A stretch of DNA of 64,000 nucleotides from Turritopsis dohrnii (lineage: Eukaryota; Cnidaria; Hydrozoa; Anthoathecata; Oceaniidae). The DNA lies in NCBI GenBank assembly GCA_027922465.2, contig BQMF02000280.1, positions 310,001-374,000 on the forward strand, given 5' to 3'. The notes under the pieces were generated by a model. That model saw only the letters and a program-made list of their open reading frames with translations. It ran no database searches and was not told the origin of the DNA. Every line of letters starts with the position of its first letter. Position 1 is the first letter of the stretch. The position numbers were made by a program, and so were the translations under genes. Positions 12,401 to 24,531 of this stretch are shown in pieces.

Positions 12401-15400
12401 GAAACGAGAAATATGCCAGCGTGTAACAGTAACACGAAAAGTTGGATGATGATGATGAGGAGGAGGAGGATGAGGAGGATGAAGAACAAATTCGGAAACT
12501 GACATTCGCCTATCTCGTGAAACTACTATGCCTCTTCGCTCGGTTACGCTCGCTGCAAGGGGAATAATGAAGTGTATAATCCTGAGCACCTTTTAATAAA
12601 AAAGCTAGTTTTGTTTCCTGTGAATTGTTGTTGTTTGTTTACACTTTTTATGTTCAAAGAAGAAAGACAAGAATATACGAATGGTACATTATGACCCGTA
12701 CAGTTGCAGTGTTTTTAAACATTGACAGTTAATCTTACTCTGTATTCTTTCTTTTTCAAAATTCATCCGTGTTATTGTATGTTAGGTGTTTGCTTTTAAA
12801 CTCCTTATGATCATTAGAAGGAAGGTCTGCATGGAATTGTGTAAAGTATGCTCTAAACACTAAATTCAAACTTTTAATTCTTCGAAATCAGATTTTCATT
12901 CAATTAAACTCAAAGATAATCATTTTATCGTTGAAAAAGATGTTCTTAGATAGTATATATATATACGGTGTGTCTCAAAATGATTGAAACCAGAAAAATG
13001 CATCTCACTTTTTGGCAAAGTTATTTTTCGAAATATAACAAATCTTATATGAGGAGAGAGCCTTTGAAAAAATCCGTACTTCTCCTTCATGAAATGGAAG
13101 AGGATAAAGAATAGTCGAAGAAAGAAAATACAAAACCGGTCGTTAAATTTTTAAAAGTCAATTATCACAAGATTTTCAATCAGAATGCTTTTAAAAACTA
13201 AAAACGTTTGCAAACGATCCATTTCTTTCACTGCTACCACGTTGATGCCATTCGGCTTCTTGTTTCAGTCTTTCATTTAGAATGAATGATTGTTTTAGGT
13301 TAATTCAGATGACGATCACGGTGTAATAGAAGGAAATTGGAGTGGTAATTACGCGAATGGAGAGAATCCTTTGTCATGGACCGGATCTACAGAAATACTT
13401 TCAGAATTCATGAAATTTAAGCAGCCGGTGAAGTATGGACAATGTTGGTGCTTCGCTGGTGTAGTCACAACTCGTAAGTTATAATTCATTTTGATATGGA
13501 ATTAACTGTGTATATGATTGAACAATCGAAGAGACAGGAAAGCAGTTGAGGTACTGACCACACAGCCTTATGACATAGTAAATACAGAGGTTAATGTTTT
13601 CAAAAAATTAGTAGCGTTCCTTATGAAAAGTTACTTAGTTTTTTATTAGTCATTAAAAGAAATTAAATTACTCGAAGTAAATATTCACCATTTGATGTCT
13701 GGCGAACCGCCTTGCAGTTTTGCATTGTAACTGTAAGTGAAACCCGCTTCGCCCTAATTCTTTGTTTGACCTTTTAAAGTGAACATTTACTGCAGGTAAA
13801 AGAAGGACCTTATGTAATACAAATAGAAGTTAGGTGCATAACGAAACGAATTGTACGGTGTATTAATTGTCCAGGGTAGTTTCGTTTTTCTTTAAAAGCA
13901 TAATTTATATTGGTGCCTCCAATTATCATATTACTTTTTATTGGCCATAGTATTGCGCGCACTGGGGATTCCAACACGTACTATTACGAATTTTGATTCC
14001 TGTCACGACACAGACAAAAATGGAACACTTGATAAATATATCGATGCGGATGGTAACATCCAAGAATCCGAAAGCATATGGTACTATAGCATGTTAGAAT
14101 TGCTTGTATGATGCATGATTTTAGTGCATCAGTATTATACAAACAGTTCAAACTACTCATATCAAATCATATCGAAAGATGTGGTATTCGATTTCTTTGT
14201 TAATGCATTCTCAGAGATGATAATAGACTATTCGTTTGTCCCTTTTTAATGCAGGAACTATCACTGCTGGAATGATGCATGGATGGCCCGATCCGATTTA
14301 CCTTTGGGTTATGGAGGCTGGCAAGCTATAGATGCAACACCGCAGGAAAAAAGTAAAGGTACTATAATGAGATCAATTGTCTAACGTCTGCAATAACCTT
14401 TACCGTGCAATTACACTGATTCAAAGTTGGGTATTATGAGGAAAATTCAAATATGAAAATTTCATGTTTTCCTTAAGTAGATTTAAAAATGTTCAGGGTT
14501 ATCCAGATTTCAAGCGCCCTTCTAGGGCGCAATGCCACCTTTCACGCTTTGAATTTTTATTTTCAAAGGATGTATGATAATCACAAAAGAGATCACTGTG
14601 GCTACGGGACATAAATAAACAACCGTGATGATGATCAAGGCTATGTTATAGCAAAACAAAGCACGCTTATAGAAAACATACAATCAACGACATTAGTACA
14701 ATAATAAACGAATGCTGAAGGATTTACCGAGAAATGTAGCCCGAGGTCTAAGTTCCGCAACTTTGACCTTTAACCGGAATCTAACATAATCAAAATTTTT
14801 AGTATATTTTGTTGAAAAAACAATTCCCAAAAAGAATTCTCAAAATAATAAAGCAATTGCAATGTTTTAGCAGTTTTCCAAATATGTTCGGTAACGGGAG
14901 GTTTGGAGATAACAACAAAGATTTTGATTGATCAATCTATTAAGAAACAATAGGTCTTAAATTAACATAACAATACATTCTCATATCGATTCCAAACATG
15001 AGCAAATTCTATTTGAAAACCATTCTGAGTCACTGTCATGAATAATTTTACGACGCTTTGCTTCATGCTTAATGTTTACATTAAAATTAAAAGTGCAGTT
15101 GGACATATTTGCTCCAGAGAACATCGATTGAAATTGTTGGGTGTCGAAAGACTTTTTCATTACAGTTTGGAAAAGAGGATTTATGCTGGTTTGTTGAGAT
15201 TGGTAAAGGTTTTTTGCCAGTAGTAACTACTGGAGTATTATGTTGATGTGAACTTTAATATCAGACATCGATTCTTGTGGCTGCTTTGAAGCACTATGAC
15301 TTCAAGACTTCAAGCTATCGATATTTTTGTGACCATTGAGCTGCGATACGTGAATTGGATGAACATTGTTGTCAAGCAAAGAAGGAATTTAGGTCTTTCT

Positions 15401-18400
15401 GGCTGAGTGATTTGCGATTTTTGATCGACTTGTACTAGGAGTATTACCAAGCACATCCTTTCCTTCTAACATGAACTTTCCTAACGAATTTTTACCAAGA
15501 GGACGATTGTGGTACCAGATCTCGCTGTTGATTTTGCTTTCAAGAATTATGGACAAGTAGAAAGGTGAGTCGGAATATTTAATTTCTTCAGGTCTGGGAC
15601 TCACAAAATTTTCAAAAATTAGCACTGGACATCTCGGTCCTTTAGTTTCGTAAGTACGTGGATTAAATGCCCTCTGAGTATGAATTTTCACCGGTACCGG
15701 TCTTTGTGCCCCTCTCCTTGTCCTATTCTAAAAATGCCTGCCATTTTCTTGTGATATTTTAATGTCACCAAAGCATAATTTTCTTGACTCATCACGAGCA
15801 CGAAACCCAAAGTAGTTTGTTAAGCACCACCATACAGTGCGTTGCAAAACATGTAGAGATTTTGATCCAAAAAATTCCATATCATAAAGTTTGTCGACCT
15901 CTATGGCTTCCAGTGCACGAGCTGCATTTGGCTTGTTTCCTAAGCCAAGCTTTGTGAGTTGTTTTCGTTTGGTTGATAGTACTTGCTTCGATTTTCTAAA
16001 AGCTTCATCAAGCTTGAAGTCTATTTTTCTGCTTTTTTCATTCATAGCACGCTGCCAACCATTTCTCAATGAATTCAATGAATCAGGCTGGTAATGACTC
16101 TGGTCTCGTTTTTTGGCATTCATAAAGAAGTCACACAACAACAAGTCAAGTTCAGCATCGTCAAGACGAGAAAAGTCCTTGCCATTGTATTTTTTGTTCG
16201 TTTCGAACTGTAAAAAATTATTTAACCGCCTCACAGAACTAGTAGTGTTATATTCCGTAGACTTTGTCTTGTTTTCTTTCAAGAACTCCTCAATCTCCTT
16301 TTCCACAGTCAATTCTTTTTGTTCGTTATCTGGAAACACGCCGAAATCGAAATTCATTGGGATGGAATCCATAATATCTTTTGTGTAGCTTTGAAAAAAC
16401 CTGTTTGTTTCTTGAGAAATATTCATTTATTGTTTATGTTACGTATTACTTTTCGGCCGCTTCAATGTTTATGTTTAGATTTTAAACTACCATTATTATA
16501 TTAATAGTTTCCCTAACAACGGGCTACTCCGGTCAGAGTAGAGCCTGTCGTCAAAGTTCTCGACCAATTGAAACTCTCAAAAACCCGAGTAGTGCTTCGT
16601 ATATAACATGACCGGTTAACAAAAAAGAATATTAAATACATACTAGTTTATACTGACGCTCGACCCACACACATATCAGTCACATACAAACAGGAATGAA
16701 TTCATAACAGATAACGCGAAACCGTTCAACTGCAAACAAACATATCTATGACTAACTGTGACTAACAATACAGTGTGACATTTACACTACATACACAGGT
16801 GCACACAGCGCAGAAAATTAAACACAACGTAATTGCTCATTTGCAATCACTTTGTAGTACCGTCTCTGATTGCATTAAACAGCGGAGCAGAGGATCCATG
16901 CATTGCAACATAGATGTGTTGTAAATATTATTAAACACTAGACTCTCTATAATTCGAACATTCGTTCAAATAATAGACAGCTTTAATAGTAAAGAAGTTT
17001 ATGCAACTTTACTAAATTTCAAGTATATAAGTGACAACAGTATGTTAAACAGCAGTGGCATAATGGAAACGTGTTAAGCTGACACACCAGTGGTTCCGGG
17101 TTCAAATCTCCTTTTGGAGGTCACACTGAGCCAACTTTTACCAGCCGATATGAAATGAAATGACATCAGCTGGGTTTTAAATGTAAGGATGTTGCCTATG
17201 GTCATGTTAGAATAAAAAGTCGGGATTTTTGAATAATAAAAAAAGTATCTATGCATGTTCAAGATGTTATTTGGGTCTCTTGTCAAAAGGTGATGAGTTA
17301 AAAATATTAAACTTTTCTTTCTCAAGCCCTTTAAGAACTTTGCAATCAACTTTGTAAGTTTTCTCACATGTTATATATCTACATTTACAGGATTATATCA
17401 GCTTGGACCAGCACCGTTAATTGCAATCAAAGAAGGCAATGTGAACATTGAGTATGACGTTGGATTTGTTTTTGCAGAAGTCAACGCAGACATAGTATAT
17501 TGGAAATCGACTGGCGGAAGTCGTTACAATTATGAATGTTTCCGAAGAGATACTGAATCAGTAGGTATGTAATTATAGCTACATATTATGCCGGTGCCGT
17601 ATTGCAAATTGATTATGCTTTATGTGTATAGTAATTGCCGATAAATCTATTGTTTTTTCAGGTCAAAACATCAGTACAAAAGCTGTAGGAAAGAACAATA
17701 ACCTCAGAGTCGATATAACAAATGAATACAAATATTCAGAAGGATCCGTTCTGGAAAGAGCATCTGTCAGACATGCCCTTAAATTATCAAGAAATAGATT
17801 AGTTGCACACACGCCGACAGATCTCAAATTTGAGCAGATTTCAGATGCAAGTGTGGCTGTAGGAGCAGACATTCCAGTTCGTCTTAAAATTACAAATGTA
17901 TCACTAAAAGCTTTATCAGTTAACATCATTATTGGGGGAAACATTATCACATACACCGGCGTTGCACTTCAAAAGGTTCACAAACATAACTACCAGATAA
18001 ACGTGAGTGGTTTCTCAGGTAAGGTACTATGATTGATACTGCAACAAAGTTCAAAACAGTCAAACGACAAATTAATACTAACAAGCGCCACATGGCACAA
18101 AACGGTATAGCAGCTACCTTAACGTCCTGTCAGTGTTAAATATTTTCAAAAACGTTTGAAATCACTTTTAAAATTTGGTGTAATTTTGGATTAAAATGCA
18201 GTTTTCATTCAATACTTGGTACTCCTATGTGAAGCCACACAAATTTTAAACGACGCAATGGTAGTTACCTTATTCTAGAATAACGCAAAATGCATTTAAC
18301 ACGAAGGAAAATAGTGAAGAAAATGAATACGGTTAAAGACTATTGACCTAGATTTTCTGATAAAAACAACGCGAATTTTTCATATGACCTTATACGTCAT

Positions 18401-21400
18401 ATAACACTACACGAAATCTAAGTAAGTGAGTAAGTTACGGACAGTTTTTACTGGTGGCCGTATAGAATGTTGAATTTTAAAAATTTAAAATTTCGCGCTA
18501 TATATGGAAGTCTATTGTATGATTTCCATATATTGTATGCCCATCATCTATCGGGCAAATTGTTTTGTCCTTGTAGGTAAGCATTAAAGTCTTAAAAAGC
18601 TTCAATCAATACTTTTTCTTCTGGAAAAGTAGAGCATGAGACAAGAATACAATGTCATTGCTCATAAATAGAAAACTACAGAGCATACTCTAGCTTATCA
18701 TGTTTTATAAAACACATGTGTGGATGTCATAGATATTATTATACAATTCATAAAAATTCAAAAACATATTTATTCACCTAAAATTGATTAAGCTCTGAAA
18801 AAAGAAGAATAAATGAGAAACGCTAGATAACAAACACTTCTAAAAAATAAAGTTTCTCAGTTTTCCTAATTATGAAGAAGAGAGGAAATTAGCCTCGATC
18901 TTTGACTGACATATTTGGCTTTTCTGAATGTACATAACCATAGAAACTAGATGATTTACATTACTCTTTCCTTGAAATCTGGCATATTCTGAAAATACTT
19001 CAGCAGTTCCTCATCGCATTGCATCAAAAATTAACTTAAACTCTGAGAAAAATTTAATTAATTTAATTAATCAAACAAATAAAATACATAGCTTAGGACT
19101 TTGATTGGGGTGGCTGGGCAGTTTTGTACTCAATCTGTTTAAAAGAAAGAAGTTCGCACAAAATAAAACTACTAAAAATGATGTACATAATCTATTAAAT
19201 AAAATTAAAGAATCTGAGAAAATAAAAACAATCAATATCCATTATCATCCTGACATAACATGATTAAGATAAAAACTGGTTAGAAAGGTCAAAAATCTTA
19301 ATTGTGATAAAATCCTGTGATGTGAATCAAGACTAAAAAAACAAAAGAAAAACCAATTGATAGCTTGTCTGCCAACTATGCTGATATTTTGTTTTTCCCA
19401 TTATTATAGGATTTCTTAAAACTTTTTATTTTAGTACTTTGTTTATTATGTTATACTATAAGACAAAAGTGAAAAGAAGTATTAAATATACAAACTATTT
19501 CATATATCACAAGAAGAGAAAATCTGCCTAAATAATTTTGATACTTATGCAATTGTAGAAACTGGCAGGAAATTACTGCCATAATCAAATTATGTAAGAC
19601 AAAAAAATTTGATTTATATACTTGAAAATTAGCAAAAAACAGGATATATCATTGAAAACTGACAAAAAAAACAGGAAAAAAGGACAAAAACTAAAAAACA
19701 GGAAAACAGGCTGTATATGACAGGTAACTTAACCCAGATATAATGAGCAACACCTAGTTTTATGTTGCGACTTTAAATGTCAATCAACAAATTTCAATTT
19801 ACATAGCAGATTCTTGAATCCGTCACACGTTCCTTTCAAATGATAGTATAGTCTCTAACCACATATATGCTGGAAATGCCAGACACATCACATTTGTTAC
19901 TCCTGTCTTGGTTCAGCAGTTCCATTGTTTCAAGTACATACCAGATATTCCACGACCATATAGTGATTCGTCTTTATTCATTATATTGATATCAATTACT
20001 CTTGATAATGCCTTATACACCTGAAATAGTAAAACCAACAAACAAATTATTAAGAACATAAATTTCCCATTCATGATACTGAAAGTTAGCAAAATCATTT
20101 ATATATTTAACATTATTATGTAATTATAAGGGCAAAACTCCAAAATCAAAAAAATAGTAGAATGTGATATACATTATGATCTGTATATATATTAATTACG
20201 TAACTATCATTATATTTTTAGAAATAACGCAAGTATATAACATGTAAAGTTATAACAATTACACAAAAACAAGTTAACTGATTTGTTTCTTTACTCTTCA
20301 TTGTTGTTTATTTTTAATTATCTTATTCAATTAAAGAATTTGTAAGCTGTATACCGTGGCGTTTATAACTCAAGGTTTTGGATACGGCGTCTAATAGAGG
20401 GAGGTGTTCATTAGAGGGCGGCCTTTATTACAAAATGAAAAACTTGAACAATAATGTTTCCTTATCCTTAAAATGGTAAACAAAAGATTGTGTAAAAATG
20501 TGTTACATAAAAGATACCTTCACGAAAATGTGAACATATCTGAAATGTTGTCTTGTATGAGATGAAAGCTTTTTTATAATTCTTGATTAGCCTGTTTTCT
20601 AATAAACGCCGCTTTTCAAGATGCGACGTTAAATAGAGGGAGGCGTTTATTAGAGGAAATACGATATAGCTATTTTTACCTTCAGTTATTTCTCTTGAAG
20701 TTATACAGTTTCACCCAGACACACGTATAAATGTAAATACTACAACAGAGTTTACTAATATTGAATTCCAAATCAGAGAATATTTTTCAATATAGATGGA
20801 TAAATCTTGTTTACATTTTTTGTTGTTAAACAGTCCAATTTAATCACAAAAAGCAACTAAGATTGTACCCTTTTAAATAGATTAATTTCATGATGATGTA
20901 TACTGTTTTGATGTCTCATGGCATTGATTTAGACATTAGAAATGATAAAAGCCAATTTTTTCAGCACACACATTCCCTGTCAGCATAAAACGTTTATATA
21001 TATGGAACATGCAAATCATTTCCTAATGAACAATAAATAAGCTTGCAATAAGAATTCAAAATGGGTAATAAAAGGACCTATTATGAATAAAATTTTCTGG
21101 GGCAACAAAAGTAACATTAGATTTTATCATTTTCATTGGACTTTTATGTCTTGTTTTGTGCTGTGTGTGGAAATAAAAACAGTTAATTGGATCAAAATAC
21201 AACACTAACTTGAAAAAAGATAAAAAGGAATGGAGAAGAAATAACAGTTTTTTATTTTATTCCTCACAGATTGTGTATATTCTCATCTATAAAATATTCA
21301 ACTTACAATGTTTGATTTTCGCAGTTTCCAAGTTGGAAGTTATAACAAACCTCAGAGCATTCGGAACATTCCCGGGGAAAAATGTCTACTTAACTCATAA

Positions 21401-24048
21401 AAGCAACTACTTTGGCCTTCCCGCTACCGTATAGATCAACAATTTTACCCTAAAGCTATACACTGAACACTTTTGGGCTTGATCAATCATATTAATATCT
21501 GCATCAGAATTTGCGAAAATTAAAGGTAAGCGAGAAAACTAAGATTTTTGGTATGCACTGTAAAAAATTTCAGCGATTGACGGCAGACGAACACATCTCT
21601 CTGATGACAACATTTGATCTTGCCAAACGAGCTCCGTTCCGCATAGCTCCACTCCGCAAAAAAACCCAAAATATTACAAAATATGTATATATATACCTTA
21701 CATGGATTAATTTTCGCAGTTTTTGTGGATTTTCAAAAATCGGTGAAATATTCAAAATCGAGGACATCTGCAAAAATTTATCTACGCAAAAGTTTTATAT
21801 TTCCAACCCGCAAAAATTAATCCACGTAGAATTTTCCTTTTTTCCACCCGCGAAAATTAATCCAGAAAGAATTATATATCACTGCTTAAAGAATCGGAAA
21901 ATTTTTGATTGGTTTGGAACCGGAGAAATTATTGACGAAAAGTTCTTTTGTCTTTTTTATGTAAACAGAAGAAAAAACTAATATCAATATGAAATACAGT
22001 ACAACCCTGTTAACTCGGACCTTTAAAGGATTGTGAAAAACTTGCTGATTTATCGGGAGTGGGACCATCAGGGTTAATACTTATTCGGAGTATCCAACTT
22101 AAACAGTGTCCGAGATAATACAGGGTTCTACTGTATATTATTAATTCACAATGAGAAACGAAAGTACTTTTATTTAAGTTACGCAATATGCTTTACAGCA
22201 TAATATATCTTGTGTTTTTAGAGTTCTTCTGTAACCATTTTTATCTTTTATGTCTTTTCTTTTTGGTAAAAAATCTAAGGTGATTACTGCATACTTTTCG
22301 TGTGTTTATTTTACAATTTTAAGAGTTTGAAAATTTATAAAAACACCATGTAACTGAGATACATAGCCCTTTATGATAAGAAGAAATCCGTCACAAGCAA
22401 GTGGTAAATTTTTGTCTTTTAGTGCACCACAAACACTATTTCCACACAAAAAACCATATTTCTTTTCTAAAAAATTAACAGAAACTGTTGAATCAACAAT
22501 GGATACTTCTCAAGGGAGTTCAGAAAACATCAAATAGGTTACTTTATTTAAATTCCTATAGATTTTGCTTCCATTGTCCAAGATAAAATCAACAAGATCA
22601 AAGGAGTCCCAATGGCCTGGTTTTCAAATAATGCAAAAGCAACTGAAAATAATGAGCAGCAAGTGCATTGCTTTCTTGCAATTTCCCCAAGTTTGTTATT
22701 TCCCTGATGAAAAGAACCTCGTTTGTGTAGTCTTTGCAAATAACGTCAATACAGCAAAATATTTACAACAGGCTTTAGTCCTCTTGGCTTGGCTTTTTCT
22801 CTGGGCTATCTATCTGACCTAGCACTATTATACTTCGTTTCAATCTTTCTCTCTTCTGGATGAAAGTGTTTTTACTCAAAAAGGGGAACTCTTAGTAAAA
22901 TTGTTGTGAACTTTCAATCTAAAATGTGTTTACGACGAAAGATAAACTCTAGAATAATGAAATTTTGTAGTATGGAGAGCATAGACTTCTACCATCTCTC
23001 TAATATCAAACGTACATTTGTTACTGTTTGTGTGTTTGAAATCATAGAAATAATACGACCATGCATCCCAAATGGTATTGCTGCTATCTTTTTCAAAAGT
23101 AAAAAGGAGAAAGAGTTATATAAAAAATGGAAATATCAAAAAACCTTCATATTTTTCAACCTCTTATATTCTCGCGCCAATACGTATGAATCTCCATAAT
23201 ATAGAGCCACAATAAAATTGTAAACTTCACGGAGACAGAAAAAACGCGAGGGTGTTTTAATACGGTATTTTCGCTTCGCTGCTATACCGTAATTAACAAA
23301 TGGTGCTGTTTTTGTTTTTTTAGCTCGTATACATGAAGTCAAATTTCCAGCAGCTCTATATCTACAGTATTTGCATAAAGCTCCAAGCATCAGGTTTTAT
23401 GCATTTTGTTCCTGTCCTGAAAATAGCCAAACATATGTAACTGAATTTGTTGTTACGTTAAGCAGACCTGCACTTATCTTCGAGAACTTACCAGCGCAAC
23501 AGTTTAGAGGGAAAGAAATCAATTTCATTATCCAAGTACAAAATCCATTAAGTATACCACTGACAGAATGTTTGTTGCGGCTAGATGGCAACTTGATGGA
23601 AAGTAGAATCAGAATTTCGAAAAGGTGACACTTTGTTGTTATGTTCAGTATAACCTCATAACTTTCTCCTTCTTTAAGAACTCGTTTGCTTTTTTTAGTT
23701 ACATTCCCGCCAAAGGAAACTTACAGATACCTGTTACTATAATACCGGAGGTAATTACTTTAGTGTGTCTTCATGTGTCAGAACGTTAAGCGCAATTGAA
23801 AATTCATGGTTAACCCCATGTTGGATCGTTATGCATCGGTGAAGTTAATTTGCAAAAGACTGCAGTTTTCTGAATAAGTTTCTTCAAAATATCCCTTCCA
23901 ATTCATTATTTAAGGAAAAAAATCTTTTCTAAAATATTTCGTTCAACATATACTTTTTTAGTATGCTGGACAGCGACATCTTGTGGCTTCTTTTACAACG
24001 AAACAGCTTGGCGGCTTTCGAGGATGCAAAGACATAACAATTTTTTAA
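6438..24048 (+). CDS. Transglutaminase (protein-glutamine gamma-glutamyltransferase), complete 12-exon gene
   Basis: Ca2+-dependent enzyme that cross-links protein glutamine and lysine side chains. Exons: 6438-6471, 7292-7720, 7812-7930, 8026-8127, 13299-13473, 13951-14080, 14255-14358, 17391-17564, 17662-18018, 23324-23624, 23699-23750, 23962-24048. They sum to 2064 nt (687 codons plus stop) with every phase joining, the usual family length. The N-terminal domain carries LILRRGKEF and ILFNPWC. The catalytic core has YGQCWCFAG (Cys277), [10 protein letters not shown] (His333) and [12 protein letters not shown] (Asp356), plus the [11 protein letters not shown] and [13 protein letters not shown] signatures. 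The two C-terminal beta-barrels lie in the last four exons. There is no signal peptide or N-terminal extension, so it is probably cytosolic or unconventionally secreted. Intron 2 is GC-AG. Introns 4, 7 and 9 are 3-5 kb and full of repeats. Which vertebrate subtype it is closest to cannot be settled here. Confidence 0.95.
7721..7811 (+). other. GC-AG intron of the transglutaminase gene
   Basis: The exon before it ends TTCAG and the intron opens GCAAGT, the known strong consensus of GC-AG introns. The acceptor TTTTAG precedes ATGATGAAG. Only this GC donor keeps the frame across the conserved NPWC-x-DDEVYM junction. The GT at 7725 would put a stop codon at the start of the next exon. Confidence 0.88.
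10197..12570 (-). repeat. Foldback-type element (copy 2), split by about 1.4 kb of unrelated sequence
   Basis: The piece at 10197-10345 matches, in reverse, the end block of copy 1 (2110-2262). Homology resumes at about 11760 and runs through the interior to the terminal repeat ending near 12570, with the usual ATTCGCCTATCTCGTGAAAC and the GCTCGCTGC terminus. The two pieces are adjacent in copy 1, so about 11 kb of the window's copy-2 coordinates includes roughly 1.4 kb (10346-11760) inserted later or retained from a longer progenitor. A GAT/GAG microsatellite (12445-12485) sits inside the terminal repeat. Confidence 0.6.
12964..12985 (+). repeat. Tc1/mariner-like terminal repeat
   Basis: TACGGTGTGTCTCAAAATGA is closely matched in reverse at 32728-32749 and more loosely at 39964-39985. 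The TA start and the CAGTGTGTCTCAAAA style are typical of Tc1/mariner ends. No transposase can be read beside it. Confidence 0.45.
15280..16426 (-). pseudogene. Decayed Crypton-type tyrosine recombinase (DUF3504 family)
   Basis: One reading frame runs from 16426 leftwards but is broken by in-frame stops: TAG just after a GRHF segment (15728), TAA after NHSARKT (15389) and a later TGA. Recognisable pieces in order are a helical N-terminal region with [13 protein letters not shown] and [16 protein letters not shown], the [17 protein letters not shown] segment, [16 protein letters not shown] (the first catalytic Arg region), [20 protein letters not shown], and NHSARKT followed by an [12 protein letters not shown] tail (the H-x-x-R and H/W region). 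These are hallmarks of the Crypton-derived domain also domesticated in ZMYM and QRICH1 proteins. Because all remnants stay in the same frame, it decayed mainly by point mutation. It sits antisense in a transglutaminase intron and is unlikely to be functional. Confidence 0.82.
17051..17250 (+). repeat. tRNA-like SINE head within intron 7
   Basis: A-box TGGCATAATGG (17056-17066) and B-box GGGTTCAAATC (17098-17108) are spaced about 30 nt apart, as in a tRNA gene. The sequence between folds poorly as an anticodon arm and a non-tRNA body follows, so a SINE is more likely than a functional tRNA. The right boundary is a guess. Confidence 0.5.
20351..20668. repeat. Repeat with 'AATAAACGCC' end blocks
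   Basis: Both ends carry short blocks of the type 'GGCGTTTAT...AATAGAGGGAGG' (20354-20420 and 20605-20665) around an AT-rich centre. Similar blocks recur at 34267-34350. It is probably a MITE remnant, but I could not define clean inverted ends. Confidence 0.4.
21640..21880. repeat. Degenerate repeat with scattered AATTAATCCA / GGATTAATTTTCGC motifs
   Basis: The motif 'CGC(A)AAAATTAATCCA' occurs at about 21812 and 21850 and in reverse at 21703, giving an inverted-repeat look. It is probably a decayed MITE; the open frame across it has no recognisable protein. Confidence 0.35.
21995..22135. mobile_element. pogo/Tigger-like MITE (~141 bp)
   Basis: Left end TACAGTACAACCCTGTTAAC and right end, in reverse, TACAGTAGAACCCTGTATTA form imperfect inverted repeats that begin and end with TA. 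This matches the CAGTA-type ends and TA target of pogo/Tigger elements. It encodes nothing and sits in transglutaminase intron 9. Confidence 0.65.
22340..22740 (-). pseudogene. Relic of a repeat-associated cysteine-protease-like domain (copy 1)
   Basis: The minus strand reads GSFHQGN, then [15 protein letters not shown], and after a frameshift [19 protein letters not shown], then FSELP with an in-frame TGA, and further on [17 protein letters not shown] sister copy at 43862-44640 has GLFHQGN...AGKQCTCCALFSIGFSL and a matching VDFVVDNGDLIYKKLN. The Q-C-T motif after a G-x-FHQGN box is the active-site region of a papain-fold-like domain (OTU/C76-like) common in transposon-encoded proteins of cnidarians. 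I recognise the family pattern but cannot name the parent element. The part that would carry the catalytic His is not readable. It is clearly non-functional. Confidence 0.55.
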
Positions 24049-24364
24049 CTGATTAGAAACTTAATGAAAGAACCTTGATATATACCATACACAGTTTTAT
24101 TTGAATGGAAATGTCAGTTAGCACTGGTTACGCTGATAATAGATCTTTCTTGAATTTCTTTCAAACTTCAAAAGTTTCCAAAACTATAATAATCTCATGA
24201 AAACCACTACAAATGATCCTCAATGGTTTGCAGTGAATCAGTTAAACGCATCAATGTGGTACTGGATAGTTTGTCAAAATGTCGGCCTGAACTATATAAC
24301 ATATATCACATCACTTAATCTATTTCTTCTTGTAATTTCTTTGACTTGTTAGCAAATGCAGTCA

Positions 24365-24531
24365 AATCTTTAAAATTCAAACCTCCATAATTCGAACTTT
24401 TTGTAATTCAAATGAATTTCATGCTCGCTTCACTTTTTACTACTTTGTAATTGAACCTCTGTAATTCGAATTTTCTATAAATCGCATGCTTTTTCCGGTG
24501 CGTTGAGCGTTCGAATTAGAGAGAATTTAAT
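24365..24531. mobile_element. MITE with TTCGAATTA-type inverted ends
   Basis: The left part AAATTCAAACCTCCATAATTCGAAC is mirrored at the right by GTTCGAATTAGAGAGAATTT. A second internal inverted pair (TAATTCGAA) lies between. A similar end fragment occurs at 16940-16970. It looks like a short pogo/Tigger-type MITE. Confidence 0.5.

Larger units (their letters stand above)
8128..13298 (+). other. Transglutaminase intron 4, repeat-laden
   Basis: From 8128 to about 10190 I see only AT-rich sequence with no recognisable gene. The right half holds an interrupted minus-strand foldback copy (10197-12570) and a Tc1/mariner-like terminal repeat at 12964. Confidence 0.6.
14359..17390 (+). other. Transglutaminase intron 7, host of a Crypton relic and a SINE-like unit
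   Basis: This 3-kb intron carries the minus-strand Crypton pseudogene (about 15280-16426) and a plus-strand tRNA-like SINE head (17051 onward). The rest shows no coding signal. Confidence 0.7.
18019..23323 (+). other. Transglutaminase intron 9, mostly non-coding repeats
   Basis: From 18019 to about 20340 I see AT-rich sequence only. Further right lie a GC-clustered repeat (20351-20668), a degenerate repeat (21640-21880), a pogo-like MITE (21995-22135) and a protease relic on the minus strand (about 22340-22740). Confidence 0.6.

Noticed and set aside
21511..21981. 156-codon frame in transglutaminase intron 9
   Set aside because: It spans a degenerate AATTAATCCA repeat and encodes no recognisable domain.
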